Origin: Gracilaria domingensis
Lineage: Eukaryota > Rhodophyta > Florideophyceae > Gracilariales > Gracilariaceae
Direction: 5' to 3'
Assembly: GCA_022539475.1 (NCBI GenBank)
Contig: VCMS01000219.1
Span: 62,001 to 126,000 of the forward strand
Length of the DNA: 64,000 bases
Part shown: positions 57,448-64,000 of the stretch, piece after piece
Layout of the letters: every line of letters starts with the position of its first letter
How positions within the stretch are numbered: the stretch's first letter is position 1
The notes under the pieces: generated by a model
Told to the model about the DNA's origin: nothing
Seen by the model: only the letters and a program-made list of their open reading frames with translations
Databases searched by the model: none
Program-made: the position numbers and the translations under genes

Positions 57448-58421
57448 TGTAGAGCAACGCATTTTGCGTCCCGGTTATCAGGATGATGCGCCTCATATAT
57501 CTAGGGGAGTGATACGAGGATGCACTCGAAGAGTTATGAGTTGGACCCAATTTTGGCGGTTACTTTTGGAATGGCTTTCCCACAGTTACCTGTAATCAGG
57601 GTTGCCATTGCTGGCCAATACCGCTAGGTGGACGCGTGTACTACACCACCGTGTGTGTGCATATTACGGGACAATAGGTAGTGCACCTGAGGTGCCTGAC
57701 ACTGGGCTAGCCACGTGTACGGACCCTGCGGGTGTGCACCACGTGTACATAGTTAGTTTAGACCTACTTAGGTGAGCTCGACCTCGTCGTCGCGAGCACC
57801 TTTGTAAAGTCAACCCGAGCACTTCTAAGTGAACTCTTTGTCGAGTAGCGCTCTCCGAGTGGACTCTACACGAGTGAGGCTCTGGCGCCAACCGCCTACG
57901 TGGGTTATCACTCTCGCGAGTATAGCCACGTCTGGTTACGGGTGGTCCTACCCTCTCGGTACCTTTGAGGAACATCTGTCGTTGATGTCGGGACCTGAGG
58001 GTCGTACCGAGGAGGTATAGGACTACATTACGAAGTGATCCGACTCTGTATAGAGTTTTGCCGTGTTTACGGAAACCCGTGCATTACCGTTGGAGGATCT
58101 CGCCCCGCTCCGGGCACAGTGCCGAGGAGGCCCTACCCGTCGCGTGTGGGTGTTGTTTGGTTGTTGTTTTCTGTTGCTTTCCCTCTCGGGACTACACCTG
58201 TCGTTGGTCGTGTTTCATCGTTGCCGATACCACCCCATCTCTGGAGTTTCTCATCGTTTCCTCACCACGTGGCCTATCACCTCTGTAGGTATAGCCAGTT
58301 GCCACTTCGGCCTTACAACCGAGTTACGGTGGTACAGAGGGCTCTGTCACTGGTCTGCATCTCTCACGAAGCGGACCTTCGGAAAGTCTGGTGGGTTTCA
58401 CTCTTCCGAGTTTGCCCCACA
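57448..58421 (+). repeat. 3' LTR of element B (974 bp)
   Basis: Begins TGTAGAGC after a purine tract (AAGGGGGGAGA) and ends GCCCCACA. Same length as the Z LTR and almost identical to it. Directly after its end the sequence becomes mid-gag codons of element C. The open gag-phase frame running through the LTR from 58035 has no ATG and is not coding. Confidence 0.85.
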
Positions 58422-59591
58422 GTTCACTGGGAGGATCCCATTCTGGTGCTTGACTTTCTTTCACGCTTTGTAGCGGAAGCTGACATCCTCGGCATGAGTG
58501 AGGGGCAAGCTTATGTTGCCTTACCGTATTTTCTACGTGGACTCGCTGAAGATCAGTATAACTCTGTAAGAGGTTCATCTCGCGCCTCTGAAGGAGGGGT
58601 CACCTGCTGGCCCGAAGCAGTGCAGTATTTGTTGCGCTCTTATGCGACAAATACCTCTATCGAGGAAGCAATCACCGCGTTGCGGGAGACGAAACAACGC
58701 CCGAAGGAGTCGGAAACCGAGTACTCGGTACGCCTGAATAAGGCATTCCACCGTTGTGGCAATGTTTACTCCTCAAACGAGCGCTGTACGCTGTTTATCA
58801 ACGGATTGAATCCGGCTATTCGCACTCTGGTTGCCCAGCGACGGGAAGACCGGAAGAAGACTACCTATCTGGAGTTAGTGCAGTACGCGAAGGCGGAGGG
58901 AGACGCCTTGCGCGCACGCACCGGATACCGGGTTTCAACCAAGGCGTTGCACCTCGAAGGAGGGTCGTCATCGGCTTCACTGCTACCGCAGGACTTTTCT
59001 GGCCACGATGTGGATAACTTACATCTCGCACAGGTGGACCTGGATTCTATTCCGACTACGGAGTTGCCTTCTACTTCAGAAGCCTCGTCGAAGACGGAAG
59101 ATGCGCTGCTTTACGCAGACCGTCCACGCGTTCGCGGTCCTCAAGTACCCTATTCAGGGAGTCGTTACCAGCGACCTGGTTGGGTAGACCCGCGAACGGT
59201 GAAGTTCCAAGACCCACGGAGTTCCGGAAGACCACCCCTGATCTGTTTCACGTGTTACAACCACGGTCATGCAGCTCCGAACTGCAACCTCTCGATGAGG
59301 GAAATGCCCACGGTTGTGGCGAATTTTGAAGCGCTGACCCCCGCCGAACAGGCGTCAGTGCCGGTAACCGCATATCTGCGTGCGAAGGCTGAGTACCCCC
59401 GTAGGGTGTCTGCTGCAGAATTGGCTGCGTTACTGCACTCTGGTTCGACCCAGGTCAATGTTTCACCGGCTCAAGCCGTGGCGGCAACCGCTGTTGCGGG
59501 TAGTTCTGTCGCTGTTCCACAGGAATCTGTGAAGATGCCTGCTGCACAGGACGCCGTTCCCGTTAGAACGGATGGAACTCAGTTAAACTGA
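58422..59591 (+). CDS. gag: Gag polyprotein, N-terminally truncated (element C)
   Basis: 389 codons in frame from the LTR end, first ATG at 58494. The start is inside the capsid-like Gag domain: VLDFLSRFVAEADILGMSEG, then LPYFLRGLAEDQY, and RLNKAFHRCGN...LFINGLNPAIRTLV, typical of Ty3/gypsy capsids. A CCHC zinc knuckle CFTCYNHGHAAPNC lies at about 59249-59290 and should bind RNA. The N-terminal part present in related elements is missing, so this copy alone should not make complete Gag. The frame ends TTA AAC TGA, overlapping the frameshift heptamer. Confidence 0.85.
   Translation, partial: VHWEDPILVLDFLSRFVAEADILGMSEGQAYVALPYFLRGLAEDQYNSVRGSSRASEGGVTCWPEAVQYLLRSYATNTSIEEAITALRETKQRPKESETEYSVRLNKAFHRCGNVYSSNERCTLFINGLNPAIRTLVAQRREDRKKTTYLELVQYAKAEGDALRARTGYRVSTKALHLEGGSSSASLLPQDFSGHDVDNLHLAQVDLDSIPTTELPSTSEASSKTEDALLYADRPRVRGPQVPYSGSRYQRPGWVDPRTVKFQDPRSSGRPPLICFTCYNHGHAAPNCNLSMREMPTVVANFEALTPAEQASVPVTAYLRAKAEYPRRVSAAELAALLHSGSTQVNVSPAQAVAATAVAGSSVAVPQESVKMPAAQDAVPVRTDGTQLN
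59582..59588 (+). promoter_or_regulatory. Candidate -1 ribosomal frameshift site G TTA AAC
   Basis: GTTAAAC is phased G|TTA|AAC directly before the gag stop TGA. Slipping back one base places ribosomes in the protease frame, which is open across this point. The heptamer is of the kind used in known -1 frameshifting (GUUAAAC in arteriviruses). No downstream pseudoknot was established. Confidence 0.6.
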
Positions 59592-60706
59592 GTACGGGAG
59601 TCTCCAATGGAGAGGCGCCCGAGTCGAGGTCTACGGCGCCCGAGGCGTCACCGCCTCGCTCCCAGGTCAAAATCCTTTCGAGGAAACAGACCGTCTTAGA
59701 CGTGGACTCTACCACCATCGGTGTGTTACGTCGCCCGTGGATACGGTTCAGGAACAACCGGATCCCGGATCGAGTCATGGTGCTGGCCAAGCGAAACTAC
59801 AAGATATTTGCTGACCTTGGCCTATCCACCCAGTATATGGTGCGTCATCTCTCTGTCTTGGATACAGGTGCTGGCCCCAACTTCATTGTTGAGTCGTTAC
59901 TACCGCCGGAAGTCCGTTGTCGAATCCGCTCTGGACCCGTCATGGACGTGGCAGATGCTAACAATAACCCGTTACAAACGGCTGGAATGGTTTCACTGAT
60001 TGTCAGGATTGGTAACTGCATCGAGCAGGTAGAATTCATCGTCTGCAAGACGCTCGCTGCCCCTGTCATTCTAGGGTGTGACTTCTGCGACAGATATGTC
60101 GAAGCCATACGACCGCGTGCGCGTGAAGTGGAAATGGAAGATGGTTCGGTTGTACCGATTGTTCGTCGCTCATTACGCCGAGCGTCAGCTAAGCTGGTAC
60201 CACTACCCGCTCCTCTACAGGATTCCTCACCTCCGAAGGAGTCGCCGAAGCTCCGCGTAGCGCGTGCAATTTCTATTCCGCCAGAATCCCAGGTTTGGGT
60301 TGATGTTACTGCCGCACCGCGTGGTTTGCGGGTTGTTCAACCATTGAACTCGTTATACGAGAAGTATCAGGTCGCGTTGGCGAACGGAGTTGTTCAAATC
60401 AACAGCGAACACCCCTTTCGGGTTATGTTGGCCAACTTTGGCAAGAAGCCCCAGTATCTGGTGAAGAACCAAGTAATTGGTACTGTCTTACCGCACCCTA
60501 CGGCGCTTATCCCTACAAAGGTGACTGCCGCCGAGATGCTCGGGCTTGCTGAAGAACGCACTGGGTGCTTCACCCTAAGGAGGGGGAGGGAGAATCGTCG
60601 CGCTCGTCTGCGTCGGACCCGTCCCAGACGGTTGAACACACGAATGACTCGGAAGCTAGGACCGTTCCTACGAGTTATGACAAGATTGACCCTATCAAGG
60701 AGTTAG
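59588..60706 (+). CDS. pro: Retropepsin-type protease of element C (reached from gag by -1 shift)
   Basis: The frame is open from before the gag stop to 60706. The aspartic protease active site is DTGAGPN (about 59862) with the second conserved block VILGCDFCDRY (about 60067). It would process Gag-Pol. Downstream residues form a linker (VALANGVVQINSE, LVKNQVIGTVLPHPTA) conserved in elements A, B and Z. The last ~45 codons overlap the RT frame in a different phase and look non-coding, so the ribosome probably changes frame again near 60575-60600. Confidence 0.85.
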   Translation: MSTGVSNGEAPESRSTAPEASPPRSQVKILSRKQTVLDVDSTTIGVLRRPWIRFRNNRIPDRVMVLAKRNYKIFADLGLSTQYMVRHLSVLDTGAGPNFIVESLLPPEVRCRIRSGPVMDVADANNNPLQTAGMVSLIVRIGNCIEQVEFIVCKTLAAPVILGCDFCDRYVEAIRPRAREVEMEDGSVVPIVRRSLRRASAKLVPLPAPLQDSSPPKESPKLRVARAISIPPESQVWVDVTAAPRGLRVVQPLNSLYEKYQVALANGVVQINSEHPFRVMLANFGKKPQYLVKNQVIGTVLPHPTALIPTKVTAAEMLGLAEERTGCFTLRRGRENRRARLRRTRPRRLNTRMTRKLGPFLRVMTRLTLSRS

Positions 60707-62745
60707 AAGAATTGAATCTCGGTCATGTACCGGTTTCACACCGTGAGAAGTTGCGCAACATGTTGCGAGAGTTTACACCAATGTGGGATGGTTCCCTCGG
60801 AGAGGTTTCAACTACGGAACACCGGATTGACCTCCTGCCGGAGACCAAGCCGATTGCTCAGCACCCTTACAGGGCAGGCCCGAAAGCACGGGAAGAGGAA
60901 GAGTTTCAGATCAACAAAATGCTCCGCGCTGGCGTGATAGAACCGGCTCAGTCGCCGTGGGCATCTCCAGTTGTACTGGCTCCGAAACCCGATGGGTCCT
61001 GGCGCTTTTGTATCGACTATCGTCGCTTGAACGATGTCACCGTCAAAGACGTGTACCCCATACCTCGTATGGACGAGTATATCGACTCGCTTGGCGATGC
61101 TACTGTGTTCTCCACTTTGGATGCAAACTGGGGTTACTGGCAAGTACCAGTTAGACCGGAAGACCGTGACAAGACCGCGTTTACCTGTCATTCAGGACTA
61201 TACCGCTTTAAGCGTATGCCGTTCGGGTTAACGAACGCCCCCGCTACGTTTCAGCGTGCTCTGGACATTTTGTTAGCTCGCTTCAAATGGCGGAGTTGCT
61301 TGGTATACCTCGATGACATCATCGTGTTTTCCAACAGTTTGGACGATCACCTCGAACATGTTCGGGAGATAATGACCGCTTTGCGGGATGCTGGAATTAC
61401 TCTCAAATTGAGGAAGTGTGAGTTTTTCACTGACTCAGTGAAGTATCTGGGCCATGTCATACGTCCAGGACGGTTACTGATCGAGGAAGCTCGCGTGAAG
61501 TCCCTCAAAGAGGCGAAGCACCCCACTACACAGACAGAGCTACGCTCCTTTCTGGGGCTATGCAACGTTTATAGACGGTTCATTTCTCGCTTCGCGAAGA
61601 TCGCGGGACCGCTCAACGAACTCCTGAAGAAGGGACAACCGCCCAAATTGGGACCACTTACCCCCACGCAAGTGGAGGCCTTCAACTCTCTTAAAGAGGC
61701 TGTTACCACGGCACCCGTGTTAGCGTTACCAAAGAACGGGTTGCCGTACACCGTGGATACGGATTCGAGCGATTACCAAATTGGCTGCGCTCTCTTTCAG
61801 ACTACACCCGAAGGGGAACGCAAACCAATTGGCTATTGGTCTCGTACACTCAACGTGCACGAGCGCAATTACTCGGTATCCGAGAAGGAGTGTCTCGCCA
61901 TGGTATGGGCTTTGCAGACTCTACGACCATATCTTATGGGTGTGCACTTTACCGTCAATACGGATCATTCCGCCTTGCGTTGGTTAATGTCAGTCACGGA
62001 GCCTTCCGGACGCTTAATGCGTTGGCGTCTTCGGCTTGCCGAGTTTGACTACGAGGTCACCTATAAGAAGGGTTGTTTAAACGCGCAAGCGGATGCTCTT
62101 TCACGTCTAGGAACTGAAGGTGAAGCTTTACCCGTCGATGACGAGGATGAAGATATCCCCTGTTTCCTCATGGAGGAGGGTGATGAAGACTACGACATCG
62201 TGTCGGACGACATCTGTGATGATTTGCTCGTCGCAGACGGTGAAGACCCGGAATCCGGTACATTCGTCCCCATTACTCCAGAAGAGCTGGTGCGGGAACA
62301 GCAATCTGACCCGTTCTGTACGAGGATACGCTCCCAAATTAATGGTGGTGCTAACATCCCGTTCGGGGTCAACACACAAGGTTACCTCGTCAGAGTGGTT
62401 CGTTCTGCCCCACAGATTGTGGTTCCTCACTCCTTACAAACAAGGGTATTGCATCTCTCGCATCACTCGCGGATGGCTTCCCATCCGGGTGCTAAGCGGT
62501 TATACACGACACTGCGTCGGGATTTCTACTGGCCCGCGTTAGCGTTGGACTGCTACACCACCGTGAAGGCGTGTACACATTGTGCTCGCGAGCGAGTTAA
62601 ACAGCGTCGCCATGCGAAGAAACTAACACTTTTCCCCGCAAGGGCGCCGTTGGAGTTTATTGCCATCGATATACTCGGTGAGTTCTTGCGTACTTCCGAG
62701 GAAATCGGTTCTTACTCGTTATTACGGATAGATTCAGTAAGCTAG
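60565..62745 (+). CDS. pol: Pol: reverse transcriptase, RNase H and integrase N-terminal half (element C)
   Basis: 726 codons, no ATG at the start (GTG), so probably produced as part of a fusion. RT domain at about 95-270: WRFCIDYRRLND, TLDANWGYW (D186), YLDD box at 248-251, in which Leu replaces the more common Met/Val. RNase H at about 390-500: VDTDSSD (D398, D400), SEKECLAMVWAL, NTDHSALRWL. Integrase HHCC finger at about 629-677 (HLSHHSRMASHPG; CTHCARERV), then the first core aspartate in IAIDILGEF. The frame stops in the core because of a one-base shift near 62715; the same protein continues in another phase. The RT/RNase H part is intact. Confidence 0.92.
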   Translation: MLHPKEGEGESSRSSASDPSQTVEHTNDSEARTVPTSYDKIDPIKELEELNLGHVPVSHREKLRNMLREFTPMWDGSLGEVSTTEHRIDLLPETKPIAQHPYRAGPKAREEEEFQINKMLRAGVIEPAQSPWASPVVLAPKPDGSWRFCIDYRRLNDVTVKDVYPIPRMDEYIDSLGDATVFSTLDANWGYWQVPVRPEDRDKTAFTCHSGLYRFKRMPFGLTNAPATFQRALDILLARFKWRSCLVYLDDIIVFSNSLDDHLEHVREIMTALRDAGITLKLRKCEFFTDSVKYLGHVIRPGRLLIEEARVKSLKEAKHPTTQTELRSFLGLCNVYRRFISRFAKIAGPLNELLKKGQPPKLGPLTPTQVEAFNSLKEAVTTAPVLALPKNGLPYTVDTDSSDYQIGCALFQTTPEGERKPIGYWSRTLNVHERNYSVSEKECLAMVWALQTLRPYLMGVHFTVNTDHSALRWLMSVTEPSGRLMRWRLRLAEFDYEVTYKKGCLNAQADALSRLGTEGEALPVDDEDEDIPCFLMEEGDEDYDIVSDDICDDLLVADGEDPESGTFVPITPEELVREQQSDPFCTRIRSQINGGANIPFGVNTQGYLVRVVRSAPQIVVPHSLQTRVLHLSHHSRMASHPGAKRLYTTLRRDFYWPALALDCYTTVKACTHCARERVKQRRHAKKLTLFPARAPLEFIAIDILGEFLRTSEEIGSYSLLRIDSVS
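60575..60588 (+). promoter_or_regulatory. Internal copy of the polypurine tract
   Basis: CTAAGGAGGGGGAG, identical to the 3' PPT of element Z, located at the protease-RT boundary and encoding PKEGE in the RT frame. May serve as a central PPT or as a slippery G-run. Confidence 0.5.
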
Positions 62746-64000
62746 TCCGGACAGTTCCGTTGAAGTCGATTACAGCACGCAGTGTTGCGGAGGCATTCGT
62801 TCGCCATTGGGTTATGGTCTACGGTCCCCCGGTCAATCTCCTCTCAGATAATGGTCCGCAGTTTACTGCACGTTTCTTCCAGGATGTCTGTCGGATACTC
62901 GACGTGAAGAATCTCTTCACGACGACGTATCATCCCCAATGCAATGGGCAAGTCGAACGGTTTAACCGGACAATGCTCTCCGCGTTGCGGGCTTATACAG
63001 TTGAACACCCGAAAACTTGGGATCTCTACACGGATACCGTGACGTATGCGTATAATACGCAAGTTCACAGAGTAACTGGTTTATCGCCCTTTGAGCTCGT
63101 GCTCTCACGGACACCACCGCCAGTTGCGGTTGAACCATCAGCAAAGCTGGATACGTCACCGTCAATACGGGATCACTACTTGCAATGGAAGCAGTGGTTA
63201 TCCGCAATGGTACCTGTCGCCAGGTCGTCAATGGCGAAAGCACAACACGCTTACAAGCGGAACTTTGATGCCCGGGTACGGAGACCACTACCGCCACTGA
63301 AAGTGGGAAACCTCGCCTTTGTCAGGAAGGAGTACTACAACCCTGAAAAGGAGCGGCGCCACAAGCTTTCACCCATCGCTGATGGTCCGTACCGCGTTGT
63401 CAGCGTGAACAAGGACACAGTCGTACTGGAAGTTGGTGACGCTCATGAGCGTTTCTCCCGCGATCGCGTGGTAAGAGGTCCAACCGTTCACACGGAAGTA
63501 CTTTCGGACACACAGCAGGAAGCTGGACAGACAGAGAACCGAGGAACCTCGTCGCAGAACACTACACCCACTGTGGGGCTCCGTCACCCAACACGGGGTC
63601 TCGCAGATGTACCGATTATATCGTCGCAAGCCGAGGTATCGGAACATACACCGCTGGTGAAATCGCGTTTCACAGCGTCTGTTACACCGTCAACTGACGT
63701 GATGACTGCTCCCCATAACGCTCCACCTAAGGAGGGGGAGGGGAATTCACGCGTTGTCGCGGAGAGTGAGTCACCGGTGTCGCTACCGTCGCAGCACCGT
63801 GATTCACGGGAAAGTAATGAAGCAGAGGCAGAGTCGCCTCAGGACACCGTCGAAGACGTAGTTGCTACGGACACCACTGTCAGTGGGAAGGATCACCCGC
63901 TGTCGCGTGTTGAAGTCGCGAAGGACGCGCCGCAGTCGGCCGCTGTCGCGCAGAACTCTGCGGAGGATACACAACCTTCCACGAAGGATCGCGACCTTCA
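62715..64000 (+). CDS. Pol continuation: integrase core, GPY/F module and acidic linker (element C, partial)
   Basis: An open frame continues from about 62715 to the window end. It starts VITDRFSKL and contains the second and third integrase catalytic residues: D in LLSDNGPQF and E in NGQVERFN, separated by exactly 35 residues (D,D35E). The GPY/F-type block KLSPIADGPYRVV follows at about 63370, then a long Ser/Thr/Glu/Asp-rich, probably disordered linker to the window end. It is offset by one base from the upstream pol frame, so this copy needs a frame change or is disabled. Related elements carry a chromodomain about 1.1 kb further on. Confidence 0.8.
63727..63740 (+). promoter_or_regulatory. 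Second internal polypurine tract copy
   Basis: CTAAGGAGGGGGAG again, within the acidic linker coding region (encodes PKEGE). Identical to 60575-60588 and to the PPT of element Z. Confidence 0.5.

Larger units (their letters stand above)
48933..58421 (+). mobile_element. Element B: Ty3/gypsy chromodomain retrotransposon, 5' end missing
   Basis: Plus-strand order: gag end, protease, RT, RNase H, integrase, chromodomain, antisense ORF, purine tract, 3' LTR. From about 54310 to its end it is the inverted counterpart of 28234-32181. It faces element Z head to head. Confidence 0.7.
58422..64000 (+). mobile_element. Element C: Ty3/gypsy retrotransposon, 5'-truncated and running off the window
   Basis: Best-preserved copy: gag, protease, RT/RNase H/integrase in long frames. 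Compared with element A it lacks about 1.1 kb (leader and gag N-terminus) and starts abruptly at the LTR end of B. The chromodomain, any antisense ORF and the 3' LTR would lie beyond the window. Confidence 0.8.

Noticed and set aside
58035-58421. N-terminal extension of the gag frame
   Set aside because: No ATG; the stretch lies entirely inside the LTR, and the equivalent frame in the Z LTR is interrupted by a stop.
1-64000. tRNA, rRNA genes and CRISPR arrays
   Set aside because: No cloverleaf with A/B boxes, no rRNA-like stretch and no regularly spaced repeats were seen.

Overview
The window is nuclear DNA of a eukaryote with compact, almost intron-free protein genes. The organism may be a red alga, because of the long single-exon genes, the one short GT-AG intron near the 5' end of a gene, and a CCR4 deadenylase with a plant-type cysteine-rich N-terminus. 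This is a guess, because nothing in the window identifies the lineage directly.

Positions 1-27.7 kb are host sequence with mostly single-exon genes: RRP6 exosome nuclease (+), an M14 zinc carboxypeptidase-like secreted protein (+), a Ser/Thr kinase (+) behind an extremely GC-rich island, an Oca/Siw14-type phosphatase-like protein (-), RPC4 of RNA polymerase III (+), CCR4 (-), RRP44/DIS3 (-, two exons), and a TPM-transmembrane-RING-like protein (-). Three of these genes act in RNA decay. The spaces between genes hold a MITE-like element, a perfect 47-nt palindrome, a nested pair of LINE 3' ends, and an AT-rich broken gene with an intron.

Positions 27.7-64 kb are a cluster of Ty3/gypsy LTR retrotransposons of the chromodomain type. 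I read it as follows. Element Z (- strand) has its 3' LTR at 28234-29207, an antisense 617-aa ORF, a chromodomain and pol. It is interrupted by element A (+ strand, LTRs at about 36673-37521 and 47138-48062), and Z's gag resumes on the far side of A. Element B (+) faces Z head to head across a 53-base gap and ends in an LTR at 57448-58421. Element C (+) follows directly, is 5'-truncated, and is the only copy with long open gag, protease, RT/RNase H and integrase frames. In C the gag frame ends with a GTTAAAC heptamer just before its stop, a good candidate for -1 frameshifting into protease.

The most unusual features are the large antisense ORF between the chromodomain and the 3' LTR, seen intact once and broken in at least one more copy, and the 14-nt polypurine motif repeated inside pol.

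Sequence quality needs caution. From the 649-base gap (32182-32830) to about 57.45 kb the text behaves like uncorrected long-read sequence: B differs from the clean Z copy mainly by scattered one- and two-base insertions and deletions. Broken frames in that stretch therefore may not all be real.
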